64,000 nucleotides of DNA, from assembly GCF_006494425.1 (NCBI RefSeq), contig NZ_VHIV01000006.1, positions 62,001-126,000 on the forward strand, given 5' to 3'. This DNA comes from Bacillus dicomae. GTDB lineage: Bacteria; Bacillota; Bacilli; Bacillales; Bacillaceae_G. Of the stretch, positions 34,594 through 43,283 are shown piece after piece. The stretch's first letter is position 1; every line of letters begins with the position of its first letter. The notes below the pieces were generated by a model. It was given only the letters and a program-made list of their open reading frames with translations. It was not told the origin of the DNA and did not search any database. The translations under genes were made by a program, and so were the position numbers.

Positions 34594-36021
34594 CTACTTC
34601 TGTTTTACTCGCTTTGCAAATAACCACGTTAACGTAAATGGAATTACAACTGCGATAATCATTCCGACAATAAACATTGGAATCGATTTCGGAATGATAG
34701 AAATAAATGCAGGTAATCCGCCAATTCCGATAGCAGGTGCCAATACACCATTTAACGTAATAAATATTGCTGCCACAGCCGATCCTATAATTGCGGCATA
34801 GAACGGGAATTTATTTCGTAAATTCACACCAAACATAGCTGGCTCTGTAATACCGAAATATGCTGAGATTGCTGATGTAGATGCCATACTTTTATCATTT
34901 TGATTTTTAGAAATCCAAAACATCGCAAGTGCCGCACTACCTTGCGCAATGTTAGAAAGGGCAATCATTGGCCAAATGAATGTACCACCGTGTTGTGCAA
35001 TTAATTGTAGATCGATAGCAATAAACATATGATGCATACCTGTAATTACGAGCGGTGCATATAATGCTCCAAACAATACCGCTCCAACTACTGGTACTGT
35101 TTCATATACACCTACTAATCCAGCTGTTAATAAATCTCCAATATGACGTGTAACTGGACCAATAATTCCTAATGCTAACACACCTGTTACGACAATCGTT
35201 GTAATTGGTACAACTAATAATTGAATTGCATTTGGTACATGTTTCTTTAAAAAGACTTCTACTTTGCTTAATACAAATGCTGCTACTAAAACCGGCAAGA
35301 TTTGACCTTGATACCCTACCTTTTCAATTTGAAATACTCCTAAAATATCGAAGTACTCAATCTTTTGTCCGTCTAAACCAGTCGCTGCTTTTCCGTAATC
35401 CCACGCGTTTAATAATGCTGGATGCACAAGCATTAATCCCATAACAATCCCGAGTATCGGACTACCACCAAAACGCTTCGTTGCTGACCAACCGACAAGT
35501 GCTGGTAAGAATACGAATGCTGTATTCGCCATCATATTAATTAAATCCCAAAGCCCACTTAAGTTTGGATACACATCTAATAAATTTTTACCTTCAAAAA
35601 ATAAGTCCTTCGCCCCTAATAGATTGTTAATTCCCATTAGTAAACCAGCTGTTACGATTGCTGGTAATATTGGCATAAATACATCTGAAAATACTTTTAC
35701 AAACTTTTGAGCTGGATTTAGCTTTTGGTTTCCAGAATCTTTCACGTCAGCTACTGTCGCTTCCTTCATACCTGCAAGCGTTATCAATTCGGCATATACT
35801 CGATCAACATCTCCTGGACCAATTACAATTTGAAATACCCCAGCGTTATGGAACGCTCCCTTCACTAATGAAACAGACTGCAATTTATCATTATCTATTT
35901 TACTTTCATCTTTTAAAGCGATACGGAGTCTCGTTACACAGTGCGCAGCTTGTTCAATATTGTCTTTCCCACCAATATACTGCAACACTTCCTCTGCTGT
36001 TTTACGATAGTCTTTCCCCAT
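34594..36021 (-). CDS. treP: trehalose PTS transporter EIIBC
   Basis: A 475-residue PTS permease that imports and phosphorylates trehalose. The EIIB domain (1-90) carries the phospho-cysteine in EQAAHCVTRLRIAL near residue 28; a linker leads to the EIIC domain with about 10 helices (GALYAPLVITGMHHMFIAID near 317). No EIIA domain is fused, so EIIA(Glc) is borrowed, as in B. subtilis. First gene of treP-treA, expressed from a promoter flanked by two TreR operators and a cre. Confidence 0.93.
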   Translation of the reverse strand: MGKDYRKTAEEVLQYIGGKDNIEQAAHCVTRLRIALKDESKIDNDKLQSVSLVKGAFHNAGVFQIVIGPGDVDRVYAELITLAGMKEATVADVKDSGNQKLNPAQKFVKVFSDVFMPILPAIVTAGLLMGINNLLGAKDLFFEGKNLLDVYPNLSGLWDLINMMANTAFVFLPALVGWSATKRFGGSPILGIVMGLMLVHPALLNAWDYGKAATGLDGQKIEYFDILGVFQIEKVGYQGQILPVLVAAFVLSKVEVFLKKHVPNAIQLLVVPITTIVVTGVLALGIIGPVTRHIGDLLTAGLVGVYETVPVVGAVLFGALYAPLVITGMHHMFIAIDLQLIAQHGGTFIWPMIALSNIAQGSAALAMFWISKNQNDKSMASTSAISAYFGITEPAMFGVNLRNKFPFYAAIIGSAVAAIFITLNGVLAPAIGIGGLPAFISIIPKSIPMFIVGMIIAVVIPFTLTWLFAKRVKQK

Positions 36022-36045
36022 ATTCCCGTCCCTCTTTTCTTTTTT

Positions 36046-36110
36046 TGATACCGTTTACAATTACATATTAACTCGTATATATAAGTTAGTCAACACTCGT
36101 GTATACGAGT
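36046..36110 (-). promoter_or_regulatory. treP promoter with two TreR-type operators and a perfect cre
   Basis: TTGACT (36088-36093) and TAATAT (36065-36070) are 17 nt apart on the minus strand. Operator 1 (36070-36087, AACTCGTATATATAAGTT on the plus strand) fills the spacer; operator 2 (36095-36110, ACTCGTGTATACGAGT) lies just upstream of the -35, 24 bp centre to centre. TTGTAAACGGTATCA (36046-36060) matches the cre consensus at all positions and covers the transcription start. Confidence 0.85.
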
Positions 36111-36123
36111 TTGCGTTTTTTAT

Positions 36124-36158
36124 AAAAAAAGAGATGAAACGTTATTTCGTTCCATCTC
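36124..36158 (-). terminator. intrinsic terminator of treR
   Basis: GAGATG..CATCTC with an inner AACG/CGTT forms an interrupted stem followed by seven T on the minus strand. It isolates treR from treP. Confidence 0.8.
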
Positions 36159-36159
36159 C

Positions 36160-36870
36160 TTATTTTCTCCGTGCCACATCCGAAAAATGAAAAATATCTA
36201 AGCGGTGGCGTGATTCTGTATATTCGAACTGACTTCCATCATAAAAATGCGTAAAGTTCTTTACAACGACAACATAGTCTGTTCCATTTAAATCTAAATA
36301 CTTTCTATCATCCTCTGTACATGGTTGCACTTCGATTACCCTCTGTGAGTAACTAATATGAAGACCTAGTTCTTTCTCAATGTATTTATAAATGGATTTT
36401 GCTGCAATTTCACTCGTTAATCCAGGGATATATTCCGATACAAAATGATTGATATCCAAAATTACTTTTTCTCCATCAATATTTCGTACGCGTTTAATAT
36501 GATCTATTTCTGTTTTTTCTTTCGCATTTAATAGCTTTGCAACCTCTTTTGTCGCTTTTACTTTCTCCATTTCCACGACTTCTGTAATACAATGGCGTCC
36601 TAAACGTTCATTTTCTTCTTGGAAACTTACAATACCACCAAAGTTGAATTCAATGTTTTTTCGCTTTAAAACAAAAACACCTTTTCCGTGTATTTTTTGA
36701 ACATATCCACGTTCTTGCAATAAATCTACTGCTTTTCTTACAGTACCTCGGCTTGCTTCATACTGTTTCATTAATTCAGTTTCTGATGGGATTTTGCATC
36801 CCTCTTTTAATTGTTTATTATCAATAGACTTACTGATTTCTGTATAAATTTGCTCATACTTACTCATCAT
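36160..36870 (-). CDS. treR: trehalose operon repressor TreR, GntR/HutC family
   Basis: A 236-residue repressor. The GntR winged helix (about 1-70) includes CKIPSETELMKQYEASRGTV, and the UTRA effector domain follows (VVKNFTHFYDGSQFEYTESR near residue 205). Trehalose 6-phosphate is the inducer in the family. Two adjacent ATGs (36870, 36867) are possible behind AAGGGG. Unlike B. subtilis, where treR is third in treP-treA-treR, here it lies upstream with its own terminator. Confidence 0.9.
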   Translation of the reverse strand: MMSKYEQIYTEISKSIDNKQLKEGCKIPSETELMKQYEASRGTVRKAVDLLQERGYVQKIHGKGVFVLKRKNIEFNFGGIVSFQEENERLGRHCITEVVEMEKVKATKEVAKLLNAKEKTEIDHIKRVRNIDGEKVILDINHFVSEYIPGLTSEIAAKSIYKYIEKELGLHISYSQRVIEVQPCTEDDRKYLDLNGTDYVVVVKNFTHFYDGSQFEYTESRHRLDIFHFSDVARRK

Positions 36871-37086
36871 CTACAATAGCCCCTTGTCACCTTCTAATTC
36901 TATATGTATTATACCACGCTACACTCTTCTGCCAATCTCTCACTTATTTTCCAGTATAGGAAAAATACAGGTAAATATTTAGTCTCTAAAACGTATTTTT
37001 ATAAAAATTTTTATATTTTTCTTTTCATTCAAAAAAACATGTAGTATACTAACTTCAAAATCAGAGGAGAAAGGGAGCAAAGAACT

Positions 37087-37146
37087 ATGCTTACTTATAC
37101 AACAATTGTAGTTACATTTGCACAAAAACATCATCATCATACGTAA
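37087..37146 (+). CDS. histidine leader peptide, 19 residues with four consecutive His
   Basis: The frame encodes MLTYTTIVVTFAQKHHHHT and stops with TAA. Codons 15-18 are four CAT in a row. GGGAG lies 9 nt upstream of the ATG, and TATACT at 37035-37040 is a plausible -10 box (the -35 is poor). The stop codon forms the first bases of a hairpin in the downstream attenuator. The length, placement before a terminator and run of one amino acid are the hallmarks of amino-acid leader peptides such as HisL, which it does not otherwise resemble. Confidence 0.82.
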   Translation: MLTYTTIVVTFAQKHHHHT

Positions 37147-37257
37147 CCCTTGAAACCTAGCGGAAAAATTACGCGTAGGTACAAGGGTTATTCCCGTTGT
37201 ACCTACGTTAGGCGAAGAGCCATGTAGGTATTTTTTATCTACATGGCTCTTTTTTTA
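37144..37257 (+). promoter_or_regulatory. attenuator: alternative hairpins ending in an intrinsic terminator
   Basis: Segment 1 (37144-37162) pairs with segment 2 (37172-37190): TAACCCTTG/CAAGGGTTA, ACCTA/TAGGT and GCG/CGC. Segment 2 alternatively pairs with segment 3: CGTAGGTACAA (37174-37184) with TTGTACCTACG (37197-37207), plus GGG/CCC. Segment 3 TACCTAC (37200-37206) can instead pair with GTAGGTA (37224-37230), plus GGC/GCC, which would break the terminator AAGAGCCATGTAG / CTACATGGCTCTT (37215-37251, then T run). Confidence 0.82.
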
Positions 37258-37319
37258 TTGCCAAAAAGCTAGTAAAAAATGATGTTTAAGCAAATCTTAC
37301 TACAAAGGAGTTAACAAAG

Positions 37320-38717
37320 ATGGAAACGAAAAAATGGGGATTATGGGTTTTAACAGCTTTTGTTATCGGGAATATGGTTGGCGGTGGCGTATTTATGCTC
37401 CCAGCAAATTTAGCACAAGTATCAGGTCCAATGGGTTCTACACTCGCATGGAGTATTACAGGACTTGGCGTATTTATGATTGCACTCGTATTTGGAAATT
37501 TAGCAATCCGAAAGCCAGAATTAAAAGCGGGGCCACAAAGCTATGCTCAAGCGATGTTCCCTTCAAAAAAAGCTGGTAAAGTTGCAGGATATAGTATGGC
37601 ATGGGGATATTGGGCTGCGAACTGGGCTGCAACAGCATCTGTTATTATTTCCTTTGCTGGATATTTATCAACATTCTTTCCAGTTTTACAAAGTAAGCAA
37701 ATTCTCTTTTCAACGAACGGATTTTCACTAGAACTGGGAAAAGGATTAACTTTCCTCGTATGTAGCCTTATGCTATGGGGAATTCAATATATTCTTTCTC
37801 AAAATATTGACCGAGCTGGCAATATGAATCTTCTTGCTACCATTGCCAAAATTATCGGATTTACAATGTTTATTGTAATCACATTATTCATTTTCAACGC
37901 CTCAAATTTTGGAGACGGTCAAACATTTATGAATGAAGCAGGACAATCCATTTCGTTAGGTGGACAAATCAATTCAGCTGCTATTGCAACACTTTGGGCA
38001 TTTATCGGTATTGAATCTGCTGTCATGCTTTCTAACCGTGCAAAATCTCAGCGCGATGTAAAAAAAGCTACCATTTTCGGATTAATTATCGCTCTTCTTA
38101 TTTACATGTCAATTACTTTACTTACAATGGGAGCTCTTCCGCAAGATGCTTTAAAAGAGTCTCAAAAACCGTTAGTAGACGCATTAAATTTAGCAATTGG
38201 CAATAAAGGCGCATATATAATGGCTTTACTTGCACTTATATCTTTATTTGGATCTACAGTTGGCTGGATCGTTGTTAGTTCAGAAGTACCTTATCAGGCA
38301 GCAAAGAATGGACTTTTTCCTAAGTTGTTCGCGAAAACAAATAAAAAAGGGAGTCCTTCAAAATCATTATTTATTACAAATGTGATGACGCAAATTTTCT
38401 TATTCTCAACGATTTCTGGTACCGTATCAGAAGCTTATAATTTCGCTATCGTTGTAGCAACATTAGCTTATTTAATTCCATACCTTGTTTCGACGCTGTA
38501 CCAATTCAAATTAGTTATTACAGGAGAAACGTATGATATAATGCCTGGATCTCGAATAAAGGATGGAATCATTACTACATTAGCATTTGTATACTCTATT
38601 TGGGTTATCAAAACGGGCACTGCTGATTTAAAAACGTTTTTCTTAGGAATCGGATTGTTCGTATTAGGTCTTATTCTTTATCCAGTACTAATGAAAAACT
38701 CACAAAAAATGAATTAA
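37320..38717 (+). CDS. APC-family amino-acid permease/antiporter, probably histidine-related
   Basis: A 465-residue transporter of the APA (basic amino acid/polyamine antiporter) branch, with about 12 helices. TAFVIGNMVGGGVFMLPANL is the TM1 signature and TLWAFIGIESAVMLSNRAKS the TM6 region near residue 225; relatives include ArcD-, YvsH- and HdcP-type proteins. AAAGGAG lies 8 nt before the ATG. The histidine leader peptide and attenuator directly upstream suggest that histidine, or a product of it, is the substrate; the protein alone does not show this. Monocistronic, with a terminator after it. Confidence 0.85.
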   Translation: METKKWGLWVLTAFVIGNMVGGGVFMLPANLAQVSGPMGSTLAWSITGLGVFMIALVFGNLAIRKPELKAGPQSYAQAMFPSKKAGKVAGYSMAWGYWAANWAATASVIISFAGYLSTFFPVLQSKQILFSTNGFSLELGKGLTFLVCSLMLWGIQYILSQNIDRAGNMNLLATIAKIIGFTMFIVITLFIFNASNFGDGQTFMNEAGQSISLGGQINSAAIATLWAFIGIESAVMLSNRAKSQRDVKKATIFGLIIALLIYMSITLLTMGALPQDALKESQKPLVDALNLAIGNKGAYIMALLALISLFGSTVGWIVVSSEVPYQAAKNGLFPKLFAKTNKKGSPSKSLFITNVMTQIFLFSTISGTVSEAYNFAIVVATLAYLIPYLVSTLYQFKLVITGETYDIMPGSRIKDGIITTLAFVYSIWVIKTGTADLKTFFLGIGLFVLGLILYPVLMKNSQKMN

Positions 38718-38747
38718 AAAAAGAGAAGCTACCGGCTTCTCTTTTTT
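38718..38747. terminator. bidirectional terminator between permease and GGDEF-EAL gene
   Basis: AAAAAGAGAAGC pairs with GCTTCTCTTTTT around a 5-nt loop between convergent genes. Confidence 0.88.
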
Positions 38748-40452
38748 ATGTAAAATCTGTAATTAACTTTTCTTTTAACTCTCCTACAGATAAAGGTTTC
38801 GCATAATAAAATCCTTGTACATAATCACACCCCATAGATTGTAATAAGCTTTCTTGCTCTACTGTTTCTACCCCTTCAGCAACTACTGCTAAATTTAAGC
38901 TATGGGCAATCTCAATAACAGATTTTACAATCGTTCGCTCTGGCTGTGCATGATCATAATGAAATTCACGAATAAAATTACGATCAATTTTCACTATATC
39001 CAATGGTAGTTGTTTTAAATAATATAAGGAAGAATAGCCCGTTCCGAAGTCATCTAAAGCAATTAAAATACCCATATTTCTTAATTCTTGTAATGTAGCA
39101 ATAATATAATCAAAATGCCGAACAGCAATGCTTTCCGTTATTTCTAAAATTAAACGATTCGGTGGAAAACCAGTTCTCCTTAAAATGCTACGTACAGATA
39201 AAATAAAACGCTTTTGCATTAATTGTTGTATCGATAAATTCACAGATAATTTTAATCCTTCTTGATAATTTGGCAATGTTTTAAATAAACGACATGACTT
39301 TTCTAATACCCAGTCTCCTAGTTTTATAATAAGGCCAGATTCTTCAGCTATAGGGATAAATTCGCTTGGAGAAATAGGCCCTTCTTCTGTCGTACAACGT
39401 ACTAAAGCCTCAATACCAGTATATTTCTTCGTTTTCAAATCAATAATAGGCTGCAGCGCCACATCTAACTCTTCATCCCGAATTGCCTTTTGCAATGCAA
39501 ATTCAATTTTCATTCTACGATTTATTTTCGCACGTAACTCATCTGTAAAGAAGCAAGCTGCATTTCTCCCCTGTTCTTTCGCACTATACATAGCTAAATC
39601 CGAATTCTTCAATAGCGTTTCTACATCTTGTCCATCTTGCGGATATGAGCACAATCCTAGACTAGCTGAAATGTATACTTCATGACCTTCAAGCATAAAT
39701 GGTGCCTGAAAGCATGACAACACAGATGTTGCTAACTGCCTCATTTCATCTTGTTTATGACTTTTTGTTAACAACACAAATTCGTCGCCACCCAGCCTAG
39801 CTAGAACATCTTTCTCTCCTAGCACATAATGCAACCGTGAAGCAACTTCGCTTAAAAGTAAATCCCCTATCATATGACCTAGCGTATCATTTACTAATTT
39901 AAATCGATCCAAATCAAAGTAAATCATACCAAATTCTTTTTTACCTGCAATCATCTCGTTTACAGTCGTTATTAACTGTAATCGGTTCGGTAAACTCGTT
40001 AAGGCATCATGATACGCAAGCTCCCTATAACGACTTTCGCTTAACCGTAACCTCTGTTCTGCTTCTTTCCTACTACTAATATCATTTCGGATCGCAATAA
40101 ATTGATATGGCTCTCCTTTTTCATTTAAGAATGGAACAATTGTTGTTTTCACCCAATAATATGTCCCATCTTTTGCTTGATTTCGAATCTCACCTCTCCA
40201 TACTTTCCCGCTCAAAATGCGCTTCCAAAGAATTTGAAAAAATGTTTTCGGGTGATATCCTGAATTTAAAATACGATGGTCTTTCCCTATTAACTCTTCT
40301 CGTGTATATTTGGAGATTTCACAAAATTTATCATTTACATATGTAATAAGACCCTGTCGGTCTGTAATTGCAACAATTGAAGACTCATCTAATGCTAACT
40401 TTAAATCTCGCAATGAAGAGTCATATAATGCATGACCTCTTTGTTCTAGCAT
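38746..40452 (-). CDS. PAS-GGDEF-EAL cyclic-di-GMP enzyme
   Basis: A 568-residue soluble protein: a PAS domain (about 15-125; [20 protein letters not shown]) with PAC region, a GGDEF domain with intact motif [10 protein letters not shown] near residue 235, and an EAL domain with GIEALVRC near 350 and [20 protein letters not shown] near 480. Both catalytic motifs are intact, so synthesis and breakdown of c-di-GMP are both possible. No RxxD inhibitory site precedes GGDEF. AAGGAGAG is adjacent to an ATG at 40458 but 6 nt from the ATG at 40452, which is used. The layout fits the cereus-group protein called CdgF, from memory. Confidence 0.92.
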   Translation of the reverse strand: MLEQRGHALYDSSLRDLKLALDESSIVAITDRQGLITYVNDKFCEISKYTREELIGKDHRILNSGYHPKTFFQILWKRILSGKVWRGEIRNQAKDGTYYWVKTTIVPFLNEKGEPYQFIAIRNDISSRKEAEQRLRLSESRYRELAYHDALTSLPNRLQLITTVNEMIAGKKEFGMIYFDLDRFKLVNDTLGHMIGDLLLSEVASRLHYVLGEKDVLARLGGDEFVLLTKSHKQDEMRQLATSVLSCFQAPFMLEGHEVYISASLGLCSYPQDGQDVETLLKNSDLAMYSAKEQGRNAACFFTDELRAKINRRMKIEFALQKAIRDEELDVALQPIIDLKTKKYTGIEALVRCTTEEGPISPSEFIPIAEESGLIIKLGDWVLEKSCRLFKTLPNYQEGLKLSVNLSIQQLMQKRFILSVRSILRRTGFPPNRLILEITESIAVRHFDYIIATLQELRNMGILIALDDFGTGYSSLYYLKQLPLDIVKIDRNFIREFHYDHAQPERTIVKSVIEIAHSLNLAVVAEGVETVEQESLLQSMGCDYVQGFYYAKPLSVGELKEKLITDFT

Positions 40453-40911
40453 GCGCATCTCTCCTTGCTTCCTATCTGACTAAAACACAACTTGTTTCTT
40501 TTCATAGAAATAGAGATATTTCATTTCCTAATAATCGTTCTTTACATACATCACGTTTTGAAATATGCCGATTAAAATAACATAATATTATTTGTAATAA
40601 AAAGCAATATAATACCGTTTCAATTATAAATAGTAGTTTCTTATCACTATAATTATCTTACTTTATTATACCTTATTCATTCTCTTACATTCCTTTATAA
40701 CTAGCTCTATACAACCACTGTTTCCTACTAATCCCGCTCACATCTAACCTCTTTACTTTACTAGCAAAATAGAAACTCGAGCACACTATACAACGATTCA
40801 CGAATAATAATATAAAAATTTAAATTAGTATATATGTTTTTGAATTACAATAACAAAATATTAACATATTTTCACCTTAATTTTGGAAGTATTTTATAAA
40901 TAAATACTTTA
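40453..40911. other. 459-nt AT-rich intergenic stretch, no feature recognised
   Basis: It separates the GGDEF-EAL gene start from the terminator of the coat-like gene. No open frame with a ribosome site, no strong hairpin and no clear sigma-A promoter was found by eye. Confidence 0.5.
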
Positions 40912-40944
40912 TTAAACAAAAAAGAGGATAGCCTCTTTTTTTGT
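40912..40944 (-). terminator. intrinsic terminator of the His/Gly-rich protein gene
   Basis: AAACAAAAAAGAGG pairs with CCTCTTTTTTTGTTT around ATAG. Confidence 0.8.
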
Positions 40945-41289
40945 TTAATACGGATATGGTATTTGCTGATAACCTGGATATGGCGTTGGATAAGGTGCTG
41001 GGTATGGTGCTGGATAAGCTACTGGATAAGGTGCTGGATAGTAGCCTCCACCTGCTGCACCCGTTAATGCGCCAGCTGTAAGCCCGCCTAAAACGCCTCC
41101 AGCAAAACTTCCAGGGAAAAATCCACCGCCCCATGAGCCCCCACCCCATCCCCATCCACCGCCGTGGTGGTGGTGGTGATGATCATAATGATTGTGCCCT
41201 CCATGGTGGTGATGCCCACCGTTATGATTGTGCCCTCCATGATGATGATGATTACGATAATACAATCCGTTATTTTCTATATAATTCAT
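40945..41289 (-). CDS. His/Gly/Tyr-Pro-rich low-complexity protein, probable spore coat or exosporium component
   Basis: A 114-residue protein in three blocks: a His/Asn/Gly block with runs of up to six His (residues 14-42), a Gly/Trp/Phe/Ala block with a short hydrophobic stretch, and a C-terminal repeat of YPAPYP-type units ending IPYPY. AAGGAG lies 9 nt before the ATG. The frame is open to a GTG at 41382, adding a Tyr-rich stretch (YYIGYQQGPYYSYNTYYG) that looks protein-like, but that GTG lacks a spaced ribosome site and falls at a candidate sigma-E start. Composition suggests a coat protein, perhaps metal-binding; no family recognised. Confidence 0.7.
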   Translation of the reverse strand: MNYIENNGLYYRNHHHHGGHNHNGGHHHHGGHNHYDHHHHHHGGGWGWGGGSWGGGFFPGSFAGGVLGGLTAGALTGAAGGGYYPAPYPVAYPAPYPAPYPTPYPGYQQIPYPY

Positions 41290-41382
41290 GTTTCCCCGCT
41301 CCTTTTCCATTTTCTCACCGTAATAGGTATTGTATGAATAGTACGGACCTTGTTGGTAACCTATATAATAGGAAGACTCCAC

Positions 41383-41411
41383 ATAATATGGTTATCCCCT
41401 TTCCTATATAA
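41383..41411 (-). promoter_or_regulatory. candidate sigma-E (mother-cell) promoter
   Basis: On the minus strand TTATATA and CATATTAT are 14 nt apart, agreeing with the sigma-E elements KMATATW and CATACAHT at six of seven and six of eight positions. It would drive the His/Gly-rich protein during sporulation. Confidence 0.4.
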
Positions 41412-41626
41412 GGGGCAAGGATTTTGTCCCTCCTACACTGTTTATTAACCAGCAAATAGCGGGCTAATAACGTAACAATATACTGTATGTAGGACAAATG
41501 CGGAAAGCATGGGGAAAATGTCTATATTTTGTAAAAAAAACAAAACACTTTATAATAAGAATGTCGGATTGTACCTTTTTATATAAGAAGTCTATATTTA
41601 AGAAAGATTAGAGGAATTTTATAGCA

Positions 41627-43156
41627 ATGAAGAAGCCTATCGTTCAATTATTATTGGTATTTATAATTGTATCTATCGTACTCTTACTTTTAGATACGTC
41701 TATCCTCTCACTATATACCTTTTTCGGTGTATTATGGTCTCTTACAATCATAGGAATATCTTTCGTTATTTTTATCGAAAATAGATCTCCACAAAGCACC
41801 TTAGCATGGTTTTTAGTATTAGCACTTCTTCCCGTTGTAGGTGTGCTTTTATACTCTATTTTCGGGCGTAGCCGTTGGAGAAGAAAAAAACATCTCCATC
41901 GTTCAGAAGAACAAAGAAAATTATTCCGTGAAATATTAGAAGGAAGACGAGTAGAATTATCACTCACAATCCCCTTACATGAGCGTTCTACACATTTAAC
42001 AAAAGTTATACAAAAATTTGGAGGCGGACCTGCCGCAGATAGAACAACTACAAAACTCTTAACAAACGGAGATCAAACATTCTCAGAAATTTTGCAAGCT
42101 ATCGAGCAAGCAAAACATCACATACATATTCAATACTATATTTATAAATCTGATGAGATTGGTACAAAAGTTCGGGATGCGTTAATAAAAAAAGCAAAAT
42201 CTGGTGTTATTGTACGCTTCCTTTATGATGGATTAGGAAGTAATACATTAAGAAGAAGATTTTTAAAACCTATGAAAGAAGCTGGAATTGAAATTGTTGA
42301 ATTTGACCCGATTTTTTCAGCTTGGTTACTTGAAACAGTTAATTATCGGAACCACCGTAAAATCGTCATTGTAGATGGTGAAATTGGTTTTACTGGGGGA
42401 CTCAACGTCGGTGATGAATATCTTGGCCGTTCAAAAAAATTTCCCGTTTGGCGTGATAGTCATTTAAAAATAGAAGGAAAAGCGTTATATAAATTACAAG
42501 CCATTTTTCTAGAGGACTGGCTCTATGCATCTAGTGGGTTGAAAACCTATTCTTGGGATCAATTTATGAATAGCCATTACTTCCCAGGTAAAGAAATTTC
42601 AAATGCAGATGGTGCTGTGCAAATTGTAGCGAGCGGACCAAGCTCGGATGATAAAAGCATTCGCAATACATTATTAGCTATTATGGGATCTGCAAAAAAA
42701 TCGATTTGGATTGCTACACCATACTTTATTCCAGATCAAGAAACTTTAACATTATTACGTTTAAGTGCAATATCCGGCATAGATGTACGCATTTTATATC
42801 CTGGTAAAAGTGATAGTATTATTAGTGATCAAGCATCTCAGTCCTACTTCACTCCACTTTTAAAAGCTGGTGCCTCCATTTATAGTTATAAAGATGGTTT
42901 TATGCATGCAAAAATTGTACTCGTTGATGATAAAATCGCGACAATCGGAACAGCAAATATGGACGTACGTAGCTTTGAATTAAATTACGAACTTATTAGC
43001 GTACTATATGAATCAGAAACCGTTCATGATATTAAACGTGATTTTGAAGATGACTTTAAACATTCCACTGAAATTAAATGGAACGCATTCCAAAAAAGAA
43101 GCATCAAAAAACGAATACTAGAGTCTTTTATGAGGCTCATTTCTCCTTTACTATAA
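41627..43156 (+). CDS. cls: cardiolipin synthase
   Basis: A 509-residue phospholipase-D-superfamily enzyme joining two phosphatidylglycerols. Two N-terminal helices (residues 7-60) anchor it. The HKD motifs are NHRKIVIVDGEIGFTGG near residue 243 and HAKIVLVDDKIATIGTANMD near 427, both intact. The hallmark GRSRWRRKKH follows the second helix. The start has GAGGAATTTTATAGCA upstream. Bacillus genomes hold several cls paralogues, so this one may be secondary. Confidence 0.92.
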   Translation: MKKPIVQLLLVFIIVSIVLLLLDTSILSLYTFFGVLWSLTIIGISFVIFIENRSPQSTLAWFLVLALLPVVGVLLYSIFGRSRWRRKKHLHRSEEQRKLFREILEGRRVELSLTIPLHERSTHLTKVIQKFGGGPAADRTTTKLLTNGDQTFSEILQAIEQAKHHIHIQYYIYKSDEIGTKVRDALIKKAKSGVIVRFLYDGLGSNTLRRRFLKPMKEAGIEIVEFDPIFSAWLLETVNYRNHRKIVIVDGEIGFTGGLNVGDEYLGRSKKFPVWRDSHLKIEGKALYKLQAIFLEDWLYASSGLKTYSWDQFMNSHYFPGKEISNADGAVQIVASGPSSDDKSIRNTLLAIMGSAKKSIWIATPYFIPDQETLTLLRLSAISGIDVRILYPGKSDSIISDQASQSYFTPLLKAGASIYSYKDGFMHAKIVLVDDKIATIGTANMDVRSFELNYELISVLYESETVHDIKRDFEDDFKHSTEIKWNAFQKRSIKKRILESFMRLISPLL

Positions 43157-43283
43157 GCAATCAATGTACTATTGATTGCTTTTTCTTTTATATTTGTCCC
43201 CTCGCCTTTTCTTTGCATACCATATTAAAACAAGTTATCATAAGATGTATTACTTTATGAAAATAATGTTAGGTGGGAAATAC

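Noticed and set aside
37144-37257. T-box riboswitch before the permease gene
   Set aside because: No specifier stem and no T-box sequence (AGGGTGGNACCGCG type) is present, while a translated leader with His codons is.
40877-41155. Ser-rich minus-strand frame of 92 codons
   Set aside because: It is an out-of-frame reading of the YPAPYP repeats of the coat-like gene and crosses its terminator.
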